From: Macrotrachela quadricornifera | Taxonomy: Eukaryota > Rotifera > Eurotatoria > Philodinida > Philodinidae | Length of the DNA: 64,000 nucleotides | Assembly (NCBI GenBank): GCA_022393335.1 | Contig: JAJEKB010020357.1 | Coordinates: forward strand, 304,908-368,907 | Direction of reading: 5' to 3' | Shown here: positions 49,032 to 59,694 of the stretch, piece by piece | How positions within the stretch are numbered: position 1 is the first letter of the stretch | Layout of the letters: every line of letters starts with the position of its first letter | The notes under the pieces: generated by a model | Databases searched by the model: none | What the model saw: the letters and a program-made list of their open reading frames with translations, nothing else | Told to the model about the DNA's origin: nothing | Translations under genes and position numbers: made by a program

Positions 49032-49945
49032 TACCACTTCGTGCTAGTTTGAGAGATATTCCTCCAAATGCCAAATGGAATAAGAATGGTATAACAGTAG
49101 GAGGACAAAATCCAACACTCTCTAAACCCTGGGGTTTATATGTGGATGATGAACAAACAATTTATGTTGCTGATTATGAAAATCACCGCATTGTGGCATG
49201 GAAATCAGGTGAAACAAATGGACAAATAGTGGCAGGTGGAAATGGACAAGGAAATGGTACTCATCAATTGGATAGACCAAGAGATGTGATCGTGGATAAA
49301 GAAAGAGATAGTCTTATTATTTGTGATTATGGGAATAAAAGAGTAGTTAGATGGCCTCGTCAAAATGGAACAAATGGAGAAATAATTATTTCAAATATCA
49401 CTTGTTGGGGTTTGACAATGGATGACAATGGATTTCTCTATGTCTCTGATATTGGCAAACATGAAGTAAGAAGATATCGAATGGGTGAATCCCAAGGAAT
49501 AGTAGTAGCAGGTGAAAATGGAAAAGGAAATCGTCTTGATCAGCTCGATTACCCCACTTACATATTCGTCGATCGAGAACATTCAGTATTTGTGTCTGAT
49601 ACTAAAAATCACCGTGTGATGAAATGGATAGAGGATGCAAAAGAAGGTATTGTAGTTGCTGGTGGACAAGGATCAGGAAATAGTTTGACACAATTGTCTT
49701 ATTCTAATGGAGTTGTAGTTGATCAATTGGGTACTGTTTATGTAGCTGATGGTAGTAATCATCGAATTGTACGTTGGCATAAAGGTGCACAACAAGGAAA
49801 TGTTATTGTTGGTGGAAATGGTCAAGGAGCACAAGAAAATCAACTCAATTATCCCATAGGATTGTCATTTGATCATCAAGGTAATCTCTATGTTGTTAAT
49901 TTTGGTAACAAGCAAGTACAACGATTTAATATTAAAATACCATGA
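49032..49945 (+). CDS. NHL-repeat beta-propeller protein, 3' exon
   Basis: The frame opens right after a splice acceptor (TTTTAG ending 49031) and ends in TGA at 49943-49945; the 5' exon is not identified, so the N-terminus is missing. Six NHL blades follow one another, each with the pattern (P)xG(L/V)xVDxxxxxYVADxxNHRIVxW and a linker GxxVAGGNGQGN. Examples are IYVADYENHRIVAW, VFVSDTKNHRVMKW and VYVADGSNHRIVRW. Six blades form one closed propeller, probably for protein or carbohydrate binding; no enzymatic motif is seen. Bdelloid genomes carry many such proteins. The exon has no stops or frameshifts and looks functional. Confidence 0.85.
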
Positions 49946-50031
49946 AATTAATGGGATCAACTAGTAAATTTTATTTATTTTCAGCTATTGATTATTATAT
50001 TTTGATTGCTGTGTAATTTTAATTGAAAAGA

Positions 50032-50037
50032 AATAAA
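50032..50037 (+). promoter_or_regulatory. Polyadenylation signal of the NHL gene
   Basis: AATAAA about 87 bp after the NHL stop codon, the expected distance for a compact 3' UTR. Confidence 0.55.
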
Positions 50038-50282
50038 ATGAAATTGATGTATATTTATATTCATGTGTGTGCGCGCGACCAGAGAGATCCTGATTGTTGG
50101 AGGCACAAAAGCCAACAGCGGTAAGACAATGTACGTACATAAAAGGTCTTTCCGTTGTCTTTGTCCAACAAGAGCAGTATCTCTCTGGGTTGAATTAATG
50201 CAGAAAACATACATTAATTCAACGCTAAAAGAAAAGTAGTTAGAACAAACGGACAGCACTCACCCTTGGGTGAAAATTTGGG

Positions 50283-50530
50283 GTGGAAATAAATATACTA
50301 CTCTTTCTGTTCCAATGTAACAGTAGTATATTTATTTCCGAAAAAAAAGATATGTAAATGCTTAAATTTTGGGTGTTTTTCATTCAATTGAATAATTTTC
50401 TTTCATATTCAATTTATTATTGATTATCAATTAAATGACTGGTAGATTTGGAACAGAAAGAGTCATTTAATTAATAATCAATGTCGAATTGAATATGAAA
50501 GAAATTTACTCAATTGAATGAAAAACGAAA
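50283..50530. repeat. Compound small palindromes
   Basis: GGAAATAAATATACTACT at 50284 pairs with its reverse complement ending at 50340. A second pair of arms of about 70 bp starts TTTTTCATTCAATTGAAT near 50379 and returns reversed by 50527. The word ACTCTTTCTGTTCCA near 50301 returns reversed near 50448. MITE-like, no coding capacity. Confidence 0.55.
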
Positions 50531-51243
50531 AAAATTTTCAAGGACGCTATCTAATCCTAAGAGACTTACTTAATTTATTGAAATAAATGATAAATTTCAG
50601 TCTCTTATATATGATATCATTTATTGACAAAGCGGCTGACTTTATCGGTCATGTTCATCATTAAATTTCATATTTTTTTTTTTTTTTTTTTGTATTCAAT
50701 TTATTGTGCCATGAAGGGTTCACAAATTAGAAAAAAAAAGGAGGAATAATAACAACTTTAGATATTTACGAACACAATACATTTGATTTATCATTATATA
50801 ATCAGTTGGTAGTAGTGAAGATATATGTAGGTATTTTTCTGATAGATAAGAGTAGTGAAAAAGAGAAAAAATATATTGAAGAAAAACATATACATTTAGA
50901 ACATGAATTAGAATATAGTAAAATATATATATACACATACACATATACGTATACATATATATATACACTAGTGACACCTATTAAATGGTAATTAACAGAG
51001 GTTAAAACATGCATATCAAACTGTTTCATTTGTTTCTAGTCTAACCAGTCTTCGTTTCGATGAGAAATGTATATTAAGAGATATATTTATTTATTTTTTT
51101 GGTTAAAAAAAAAAAAATTATTATCCAATTTGTCTGTACGTAAACTATATTGATGGGATAATAGAATATATCTATTTTTATATTTATACTTTTAGATATT
51201 TGTGATAAACTACAGCAACCGCATCTTATATTTACTATTACAT

Positions 51244-54222
51244 TTAAGGAGGTTGCAAAAAAAATTTATATACGAATTTATTAAGGTATAGTGTATTTTC
51301 TTTAAAATAGTTGAGTTGTTTGATATGAGTGTTTTGGAAAATTTCCCAGTCTTTTAGAGTATGTTGCGCGCGTTTAGCTAATCTATTCAGAAAGAAACTG
51401 TTTTTTCTGAATCCTAGTGTGCGATACCATTCACTTTTAGGTGTATTAATTATTTTAAACGCTTGCCAGGATTGTTGAAATTCAAGAGCGTCAGATGCTC
51501 TTTCTAAGTGACAGCTAAAACGACACCAGTAAGAATATATATAGTCCAGTAGACTTTTTTCTTTACTTAAAATCATAGTCGACATATCATCCCATCCTCT
51601 GAGAGAGTATAGTATTCTTATGCCCGAGTAAAAGACATGTTCGATCATCCTTTTTTGCTTTTCAGTGAAATAAAACCACGTACAAAATAGCCAGCAGAAG
51701 TGTGGTAGAACGAAAGCTAAAAATATTTTTCTGCGGATTGGAATGAACTTAATTGGAATTGTATGTAGAATAATGCGTAAAGCTTTATAAATTTTTCTTA
51801 TCATCTTAATTCTATTACTGATAAATATTCCCCAACCAAGTTTAGTAGTTATATATACTCCTAAGTATTTAAATGAATTGACGTATTCAATATTCTGTTG
51901 TTTATATTGGATTGAAGGAAATTTAGGTACAACAACGCTATGAACCAGTAGTGCCTTGGTCTTGCTTACATTGACAGGGAGTAAACAATCCTGAGAGAAT
52001 AGTTCGAGTTTTTTCATTGCGTCCTTGGCACGATTTTCTAGTTCGGTAATGTTTAAGGAAAAGCGCTTTTCTAATGAACCTGTTATTACGATAGCTAAAT
52101 CATCGGCAAACATATGCACTGAAAGACCAAAGAAAAAAGCTGGAAGAAAGTGCACATGCAGGCGAAAGAGTGTAGCGGCTAAGACAGATCCTTGCGGCGC
52201 GCCAACATTCATCTTTATATTCCTTGAGTTGGCACCTCCAAATGAGATTGTGAAAGATCTGTCCAATAACCATGAATGTATCCACTTCAGGAGAGGTAGT
52301 GGCATACCGAGATCACTTAGATTAGCGATTAGTGCAGGAAACCACATGCGGTCAAATGCGGATAAAAAATCGACAAATATTACAAGTGCAGGTCTATTGC
52401 ATGCAGCGACTGTAAGACGTAGATTTTCTACTAAGGAAAGAATTCTAGTCTGCAAGCGCCTTCCTTCCATAAAACCACTCTGCTCATCGACTGCAATGTT
52501 GTGTTCGCAGCACCATTTTAGAATCCTACGGTGTATGATGCGTTCGTACAATTTACCTATATTGGGGAGTAGCGATATAGGCCTTAGCTTATTTTCTGTA
52601 GGGTACGTTCCATCTTTTGACAGACAGATGACTTTAGCTACTTTTCCAGCAGCAAAAAACTCTCCCTTTATTGCGCATTTGTTAAACAGAACACTTAAAA
52701 TGTTTAAATATTCAACAGGTAGCTTTTTCAACATAAAAGCTGATGTTCCAACACTATCTGTTGATTTTTTAGGTCGAAATTTCTTCCACTCGCGCAACAC
52801 TTCATTGAATTTTATTTCCTCAAGTTGAATCGCTGGTAAGTAGGTTAAATTTTCAAAAATACGTATTGATCGTTGATGTGACACATTTGAGGGATCGTAT
52901 TGCGGTTGTGCGAAATGTTTTTCATAATAATCGGCGAGTATATCTACTATTTTTTGTGGATCGGTAACTCTGTTGTTTTGGACAGTAAGTCCTTTGAAAG
53001 CAGGGGCATACGGACGAAAATACGGTTTGATATATGACCATATGTTGTTGCCTTCAGATAGCCATGACATTTTTTCATCTCGACGTGATTGGAGATAAAC
53101 AGCTCTTTCATTCATGAATAGGTTTTTATGTATTAGAAATCGATTTAAATGGGAAACAAGGCGAGTCCTACGATAAACACGACGATACTTGTTTACTGTT
53201 CTGGCTAGTGTTACGAGTGATGGTGGCCAAGGTGGCCTGAAGTTGCTTACATTTCTATCAATACTACACCGATCATGAAGAGCGTGCAAGAAAGATGAAA
53301 AGAGTGTAAAGAAATTTTCTGTATCGAAGTTGTATACAAGTGCGTTCCAATATTGATAGAGGTTTGAGAGAAAGAAGGTATATATTTTCCAATTAGTTTG
53401 GCGAAAAAAGGTATTTTTTTCTATCATTATAGGAGATTGAAAGAAGACTGGCCAATGATCAGACGTACACTCTTTAAGTACTGTAGAATTCCATCCTGTA
53501 GATTCATGTGTGATTCCGAAGTCAATTGTAGCGTCGGAACGACGAGATGTATATTCTGATGGTTGGATGAGTTCGTTGCCGGTTGATTCCAACCAGTTAA
53601 ACATGTGTATACCACTAGGGTTATTTTCCTTGCAGTTCCATGTTGTGTGTTTGGAATTAAAATCTCCAAAAATGAAGAAAGGTTTATCTCTATATCTGTT
53701 AAATATCTGGAAAGGAGGTAGCGTACCAGGAGGAACATATACTGCTCCAACCAGAGCAGGTTTCAAAGCAGTTTGAACTTCGATTAATATAATATTTAAT
53801 TCTTTATCGATTATTTTACATTTTAAGAAATTTTCATGTAAAATAGCTACACCTCCGAAGGAATTGGTTCCAACTTGTGAGATTCCTGTGTAGCCTGTAA
53901 ATTCTGGTAGTTTTCTCGACGCAGCTCCAACTCCAGTAAGAATACAGATGTTTGGTCTGTGTTCGTTCAATAGAATATCTACATCGCTAATATGAGTGTT
54001 AAGTCCTTGCACATTAAAAAGAAGAATTGATAGACTAGAATTGTTCTTACAAGAAGAATGTTCCTTTTTCCAATGATTACAAAGATTAGATATGCATGTT
54101 TTAGAATTCCACTCGTTAATCATTTCTAAAAGTATATGTTTTTCAATAGAGGAGGCATAGAAAGAGTTACAAACAGTGGGAGAAATAAACGGCTCAGAAA
54201 AATCGAAAGAAAAATTATTCAT
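51244..54222 (-). CDS. LINE ORF2: APE-like endonuclease and reverse transcriptase
   Basis: ATG at 54222, TAA at 51244-51246, 992 residues. The frame is open 24 bp upstream but lacks an ATG there. Endonuclease motifs in order: LLFNVQGL, NICILTGVG, FFIFGDFNSKHTTWN, RRSDATIDFGI and CTSDHWPVF. Reverse transcriptase motifs follow: LRPISLLPNIGKLYERII, FVDFLSAFD (near residue 620), GAPQGSVLA and MFADDLAI (near residue 710), then FKYLGVYITTKLGWG. The RT catalytic aspartates are present. In the endonuclease the usual T-E-T(W) motif reads T-G-V-G, so the metal-binding glutamate appears replaced by glycine. There is no RNase H domain. ORF2 probably nicks DNA and primes reverse transcription of its own mRNA. 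Confidence 0.92.
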   Translation of the reverse strand: MNNFSFDFSEPFISPTVCNSFYASSIEKHILLEMINEWNSKTCISNLCNHWKKEHSSCKNNSSLSILLFNVQGLNTHISDVDILLNEHRPNICILTGVGAASRKLPEFTGYTGISQVGTNSFGGVAILHENFLKCKIIDKELNIILIEVQTALKPALVGAVYVPPGTLPPFQIFNRYRDKPFFIFGDFNSKHTTWNCKENNPSGIHMFNWLESTGNELIQPSEYTSRRSDATIDFGITHESTGWNSTVLKECTSDHWPVFFQSPIMIEKNTFFRQTNWKIYTFFLSNLYQYWNALVYNFDTENFFTLFSSFLHALHDRCSIDRNVSNFRPPWPPSLVTLARTVNKYRRVYRRTRLVSHLNRFLIHKNLFMNERAVYLQSRRDEKMSWLSEGNNIWSYIKPYFRPYAPAFKGLTVQNNRVTDPQKIVDILADYYEKHFAQPQYDPSNVSHQRSIRIFENLTYLPAIQLEEIKFNEVLREWKKFRPKKSTDSVGTSAFMLKKLPVEYLNILSVLFNKCAIKGEFFAAGKVAKVICLSKDGTYPTENKLRPISLLPNIGKLYERIIHRRILKWCCEHNIAVDEQSGFMEGRRLQTRILSLVENLRLTVAACNRPALVIFVDFLSAFDRMWFPALIANLSDLGMPLPLLKWIHSWLLDRSFTISFGGANSRNIKMNVGAPQGSVLAATLFRLHVHFLPAFFFGLSVHMFADDLAIVITGSLEKRFSLNITELENRAKDAMKKLELFSQDCLLPVNVSKTKALLVHSVVVPKFPSIQYKQQNIEYVNSFKYLGVYITTKLGWGIFISNRIKMIRKIYKALRIILHTIPIKFIPIRRKIFLAFVLPHFCWLFCTWFYFTEKQKRMIEHVFYSGIRILYSLRGWDDMSTMILSKEKSLLDYIYSYWCRFSCHLERASDALEFQQSWQAFKIINTPKSEWYRTLGFRKNSFFLNRLAKRAQHTLKDWEIFQNTHIKQLNYFKENTLYLNKFVYKFFLQPP

Positions 54223-56248
54223 TACTAGATAACAATAATTCAACACCTTGTTTCATCATCTGTGTATTCTTTTCGAAGTATTTTATTAGATCCACTTGTT
54301 TGTTTGTAATGTGATTGTTTTGGTCGTTGAGATAGGTGATTGATGAGAGTAGTTGTTGACTAAGAAGTCCAAAATCATTTTTTTCAAATTGATCAGGTGA
54401 TTCAGCTGCAGCTTTGGTAACCAGTTTTTGACAAGCGGCTAAAGAATTAGTTACTAATGGTACAATTTCCTGGATGAAGGAGAACAGTGAGTTTATGCTT
54501 TCATGTTGTTGCTGAACTTGTACTGATACTAATGATAGAATCGATCCCATTTTAAGTTTGTGGTCGTTAAGCTTTGATATGAGTATTTGTTCTTGGTGTT
54601 CAAATTTTCTCTTGAGTAGATCAAATTCGCTCTGAGTTCTGAGCATTTCATTCCATAATGTGTTGGAGTCAGTAGGAAGTGAAGTCCAGCTTATTGATGA
54701 AGATGTTGTGGTTGTTTTTTCCTTTCCAGTAATCGAAGGCCAAACATTGTTATGATAGGAAAATGTTTTTTGTGGTAGTTGTGATGGTAAATTCGACGTA
54801 TTATTGGTTAATATATGATTGTTTTTGTTCCTATTGTTCCTAAATTCTGTTGGAATAAATAGTTGTACGTTGCATGGTAGAAGATCAGGTCGATTTTTGA
54901 GTTGTTCGATTAGTTCATGTCTAAAATCGTTTATGATTGGACACTTGTAAGAGGTAGATTCGTGTTCACCTTTACAGTGGTGACATTGTAGAGTACATGT
55001 TGAATGTTCACCTTGACTTCTATCACCACCACATCTTCGACATTTGTCATAATCTATTTTACAATGCTTTTTTATATGTCCAGGTTCATTGCAACGAGTA
55101 CATATAAGTACACGAGGTGGTGCCAAAAATTCTACTACTTCAATAAGTTGACCAGCTACTGCCAAAACACCACTGTTAAGTAGACAAGAATATTCTTTGA
55201 GATCCATTAAGTCGAGACGTATGTGTCGACTTCTCCCAGTTCGAGTACCTCTCATTTCATCAATTGTGAATACAGATTGATATTTTTCCATTAATTCTAC
55301 TTTAAATTCTTCAATAGTAATGTCGTTTGGTACAGCCTCAAATAGCACTGAGCATTGTGGAGGTAATCTTTTGGGTGCAATTGGTTTAAATGTTGTGTTT
55401 AATACTTGATTAGGATAATTGGAGATATCACATAGAAATACAAATAATTCAATTTCACGTGTGAAACATGATAAATTACCATCACGATCAATAAACCAGT
55501 AGTCAAAGCCCATTGGTTTACAGTATTTCGGGTTTAGTTTCCGAAAGTTCTGTTCTATCATAGAAAAAAATTCTTTGATAAGACACATTGCATCTTTATT
55601 TTCTTTGACTTTTGGTTCACAATTTATCTTAATTGGTGGAAGGTGTTGCTCAATTGCATATTGAATTGTTTGTTGAGAAATTGGTGTTTTTTGGTGATCT
55701 GAAACATCTTTTTGATGATGAGACTGCATATGTGTGTCTTGGTGTTGATTAATGTCATTGGTATGTAAGAGGTTAATTGATGAATTAATTTGATTATCCT
55801 TTTTTGCATTATTTTTTGTTTGTTTTAGCTTAAAATTCACCTGATTGTTCATCAATGTCAAGGTTCTATTTACAAAAGTGCGAGAGGTATTTTTTATTTT
55901 TCTGTTCTTCACATTACGTCCATATTGTTGTTCTTTTTCTTCTTGTAGGTTGTTTATATCATTACTCAGCTGTGCTACGTCATCTTGTTCCACTTTATCT
56001 TTAATATCTTTACGTCGCGCTGTTGTTCTACGTCTTTTAGTTTGAAAATCATCTTGCGCATCGTCAGTAGGTACATTTGCATTTTCGTTTTCTTTTGTTT
56101 CACGTCCACCTGAATGCTGCCGTTTTAGTGTGCGATTGTTTTCATCTTGGAGATTGTGCTTTTTAATTACTTCTTGTAGTTCATCACCATCCACTAATCG
56201 ATCTTTCATACTCGATGACATTCGAGCGTAAGTATTATACGAAGACAT
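54215..56248 (-). CDS. LINE ORF1: gag-like RNA-binding protein with zinc knuckles
   Basis: ATG at 56248, TAA at 54215-54217, 677 residues. The N-terminal third is charged and rich in N, Q and K. A central domain (about 225-375) contains NPKYCKPMGFDYWFIDRDG and is followed by three zinc knuckles near residues 384-430: CTRCNEPGHIKKHC (a perfect CX2CX4HX4C), then CRRCGGDRSQGEHSTC and CHHCKGEHESTSYKC. The C-terminus is polar and probably coiled. It overlaps ORF2 by 8 bp (ATGAATAA holds the ORF2 start and the ORF1 stop). Expected role: packaging of element RNA. Confidence 0.9.
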   Translation of the reverse strand: MSSYNTYARMSSSMKDRLVDGDELQEVIKKHNLQDENNRTLKRQHSGGRETKENENANVPTDDAQDDFQTKRRRTTARRKDIKDKVEQDDVAQLSNDINNLQEEKEQQYGRNVKNRKIKNTSRTFVNRTLTLMNNQVNFKLKQTKNNAKKDNQINSSINLLHTNDINQHQDTHMQSHHQKDVSDHQKTPISQQTIQYAIEQHLPPIKINCEPKVKENKDAMCLIKEFFSMIEQNFRKLNPKYCKPMGFDYWFIDRDGNLSCFTREIELFVFLCDISNYPNQVLNTTFKPIAPKRLPPQCSVLFEAVPNDITIEEFKVELMEKYQSVFTIDEMRGTRTGRSRHIRLDLMDLKEYSCLLNSGVLAVAGQLIEVVEFLAPPRVLICTRCNEPGHIKKHCKIDYDKCRRCGGDRSQGEHSTCTLQCHHCKGEHESTSYKCPIINDFRHELIEQLKNRPDLLPCNVQLFIPTEFRNNRNKNNHILTNNTSNLPSQLPQKTFSYHNNVWPSITGKEKTTTTSSSISWTSLPTDSNTLWNEMLRTQSEFDLLKRKFEHQEQILISKLNDHKLKMGSILSLVSVQVQQQHESINSLFSFIQEIVPLVTNSLAACQKLVTKAAAESPDQFEKNDFGLLSQQLLSSITYLNDQNNHITNKQVDLIKYFEKNTQMMKQGVELLLSSNE

Positions 56249-56474
56249 TTTGTATATTTAATTTTTAATTTTAATTTTAATGTTTGATATTTAATTTTAT
56301 TTTTGATAATAAATAATAAATAAATACATATATAAATATATATAGTTGATATGAAATGTTACAGAAGAACACGTTGTGTATAAGAATAATGTTCATATAC
56401 ACTTAACGAAAGGACGAAAAAGAATGCGGCCTATCGCTACGTGTGACACGAATTGAATGATCATTAAATTTCAT

Positions 56475-56608
56475 TCATATGTCATATATGAATAAAAAAA
56501 ACAATGAAAATAACCCATATGTTTCTTATATGCTTAATTGCTTTCATATTGACGTCCGTATTGTATGATTTATACACATAAGTATAATATGCATCTGTAT
56601 CAATTAAG
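56475..56608. other. Spacer between the two LINE insertions
   Basis: Short AT-rich stretch between the 15-bp TSD of the full-length LINE and the 18-bp TSD of the truncated LINE. No feature. Confidence 0.4.
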
Positions 56609-57024
56609 TGATTTATAAATATTCAAATTTTTTTTTTTTGTTTGACATTTATTTTTATTGTGCCATGATCAGGTTCACATTATTTAAAATTAGAAAGAGC
56701 GAGAACAGAAGAATAAGAATAAGTTCCAAGAAAGTGAGAAACAGAAGAAGCGAGAGATAGATAGATATAACTTCTTTAAATAATTATTTTCCAAAGAAAG
56801 AGAAGAAAGAGAAAAAGAATGTGAAGTGATAAATAATATGAATACAATATATATATATGTTTACAGTATATAGTACGCGAGATAAAGTAATAGATTTGTC
56901 TGATATAGAATTATAGATAAGTAGATAGACATATGGTGACATCTTTAATCTTTAATTTATTACATTTTTATTTTTAAACTTGACAGAAGCTACGGAGGAA
57001 ATAGAAAGTACTTATATATGGCCT

Positions 57025-58130
57025 GGTCTACACTACAAAAGTCATTAGTGTATTAAGAAACGTGATTGGTTGAAAAGTTAACACGCACGTGTGGTTACGT
57101 TTTAAGGGAAACGAACGAATTAAGGGAAAATATGGACACTATTGTAGAGGCTAATGAAATTGTGCAATGTTATTAGATTTAGCTCGAAAAACTAGCCGTA
57201 TATAAAGAATGAACGTTTGGAAAATAGAATTTTTGATTGTCACCTGTGTTTTTCTCGCATGATCCTCAACTTTCAGCTTCATGATATGAAATTCAAGCGT
57301 TAAAATTGTTGTATGACCTGAGTCGTTTCATTTCATTAAGGTAATTGTTCAGTAACGCATTCGAGTTATCCTAAGGGGCAAGTCGATTTATCTCATGGGA
57401 TAACTCGAAGTAACATATTGGAATTACTAAAAAACAAATATCTCAGTCACAAGAATCGACTTATCCTATAGGACAAGTCGACTTATCTCATGAAAGAACC
57501 TAAATTGCTTGCTAAATAAATATATCAATGACAAATACACATGTAAATTTTGGAAATTATGTTCTAATTTAAAACCTTTTCTTTTATTTGTTTTCATGTT
57601 TTTAGAACCAATTTAATATAGCTTGATTTATTCTGATGAATTTTAACCAATCCGATTTCTCCATTAATGAATTTTTCGTGCCTCTATGATGGTGTCCATA
57701 TTTTCCCTTATTTCGTTCGTTTCCTTTAAAACGTAACCACACGCACTTAATACACTTTTAAAAAGTGTATTAAAGTTAATGCACCAATCGAAAGAAAACT
57801 CGAGCCACTAATTAAAATCATGCACTTGCCTCGATCAACTCGCTTTATATCGTTGACAGATAGATATTTTCAGTATGATAAACTATAGAATATAAGTAAA
57901 TAGGAACTGAAATATAAGAATAAAAAATAGTACAATATTTCACAAATCTGTAGTTGAAAGAAATGCGGTAGAATGATGGATACTTTCTTGGCAAATTTCA
58001 TTAGCCAGTCATTATTTATAAAAGAAAGACTGACACGACATTTCACTGCGTAAACACGTGCTAAAATTATGCACTTCGACTACATTATAGTGGCTAGTTC
58101 TCAATTTTGATTGAATCATTAACTTATAAG
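57025..58130. mobile_element. Inverted-repeat element inside the truncated LINE's 3' UTR
   Basis: Inner arms are clear: 57045-57150 (ACACGCACGTGTGGTTACG, TTAAGGGAAAATATGGACA) returns reversed at 57665-57790. The outer tips GTCTACACT and, reversed, GTCCACACT sit near 57029 and 58130. GAGTTATCC and GACTTATC words form small hairpins near 57360-57490. The exact ends and TSD are unresolved. Confidence 0.55.
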
Positions 58131-58158
58131 TGTGGACGCACATCGATTTAATACGAAG

Positions 58159-59477
58159 TTAATACTGTATTATTTTTCTAGTAGAGACGGGGTCTATGAA
58201 CATGTTGATATAGTACGAAGATTTTTTGAATATTTCATGTTGCTGCTTGTGATTCGCTTCAAACTGTATCCAATCACATTTACTGTGTTTCGCTCTCTGT
58301 GCAAACCTATTTATAAATTTATTATTTTTTCGATATCCTAAATTTTTATAGTCAGATTTTTTATATGAGGTGATTATTTTGTACGTTGTCCAAGTATGTT
58401 GATAATTTATTGCTTCTGAGGATCTTTCAAGGTGTTGGGAAAATTTACACCAGTAAGAGTATATGAAGTCGTACATGGTTTTTTCTCGACTTAGGATTTG
58501 CGTTGTTATGTCATCCCAACCTGTCAATCCATACACAATTTTTATACCTTGTATGTAAATAGATTTTATATGATTTTTCTGTTTTTCTGTGCAATAAAAC
58601 CAAGTAGATATTAACCATATAAAGTGTGGTAGAGCAAAGGTAAGGAAAATTCTACGTCTAATTGCAATTTCGTTTTTAGGTATTGTAACGAATAGTATTT
58701 TCATCGCGTTATATACTGTTCTAATTTTCTTTAGCTTCTGTTCGATATATTTTCCCCAACCCAATTTCGTTGTTATTGTGACCCCCAGATATTTAAATTC
58801 GGAAACAATTTCGATTTTTTCATCTTTGTATTTTGTTCTAAGTATAGTCGGTGAAATGACGTTATGTATTAGTATTGCCTTCGTCTTATTTACATTTACT
58901 GATAAGAGATTGTTGTTAGCATATTTTTCTAATAGCATCATAGTTTCTTTAGCTGTTTGCTCAAGAAATGTTATATTCAAAGAAAATTTTCGATCTAATG
59001 ATCCTATAGTTAATATTGCTAAATCGTCAGCGAAAAGATGGGTTGTTAAATGAAAGAAAATCGATGGTAAGAAATGCACGTGTAACTTGAAAAGGATTAC
59101 AGCTAAAATTGAACCTTGTGGTGCTCCCACCTATACATTTATAGCTCGTGAAATAAAATCCCCATAATGTATTGATATTGTTCTATTTTTTAGCCATGAA
59201 GTTATCCATTTTATGTAGGAAAGAGGCGTGTCGAGTTTAGATAGTGAAGAGATTAGAGCTGAGAACCATAATTTGTCAAAAGCAGTTAGGAAATCCATGA
59301 AAATAATTAGAGCAGGTCTGTTACAAGCTGATATTGATAATCTGTCATCTTCCATTAATGATACAATTCTGATTTGACGCCTTCTTTGAGATGTGAAGCC
59401 CGATTGCTCGTCAACAAAGATATTCAAATCTTCACACCATTTTAAAATTCTTCTATGAATGATTCTTTCATACCATT
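58159..59477 (-). pseudogene. Truncated LINE ORF2 (reverse transcriptase), one stop
   Basis: Begins at the truncation with WYERIIHRRILKWC and ends at a TAA at 58159. RT motifs IFMDFLTAFD, GAPQGSILA and HLFADDLAI are intact. A single in-frame TAG (near 59131) lies just before VGAPQGS. The sequence is the same family as ORF2 at 51244-54222 but clearly diverged, so it is a different subfamily and not a recent daughter. It lacks the endonuclease and cannot act alone. Confidence 0.88.
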
Positions 59478-59694
59478 TGATTTATAATTATTCAATGAAG
59501 CAGTCATTTTTCATTACAATTAAATTAAAATATATATATATCGTGAGATAAAATAAGTTTTGAGTCCGGTTATTTAGATTTGTTAAAACAAAAAAGTAAT
59601 CGATTTAATCAAGAGCATTCTTTTAAAACCAATTATCATAAAGAACCATGAATAATGTTTTATTTTGAATAGCAATTTTTTACAAGTCATAATA

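Larger units (their letters stand above)
50672..56459 (-). mobile_element. Full-length two-ORF LINE (APE-type non-LTR retrotransposon)
   Basis: On the minus strand the element runs from 56459 to a poly(A) tail (T-run at 50673-50691 on the plus strand). The 15-bp repeat ATCATTAAATTTCAT flanks it on both sides (50657-50671 and 56460-56474), proving an insertion with both ends. It has a 5' UTR of about 210 bp, ORF1, ORF2 and a 3' UTR of about 550 bp. Both ORFs are open throughout. The general plan (CCHC ORF1, APE endonuclease plus RT, no RNase H seen) is like the Jockey/I group; the exact clade is not determined. Confidence 0.92.
56627..59477 (-). mobile_element. 5'-truncated LINE copy with 18-bp TSD
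   Basis: The repeat TGATTTATAAATATTCAA (56609-56626) returns with one change at 59478-59495. The T-run just inside the left copy is the poly(A) tail. Next to it TTATTGTGCCATGA, GGTTCACA matches the 3' end of the full-length element. The right end starts inside the RT domain at WYERIIHRR, showing typical 5' truncation. The 3' UTR is split by the inverted-repeat element at 57025-58130. Confidence 0.85.

Noticed and set aside
50920..50975. TA/CA microsatellite near 50.95 kb
   Set aside because: Simple repeat within the LINE 3' UTR; of no independent interest.
52025..52828. 267-codon plus-strand frame across the LINE
   Set aside because: It is the antisense shadow of the ORF2 reverse transcriptase; codon pattern and motifs belong to the minus strand.
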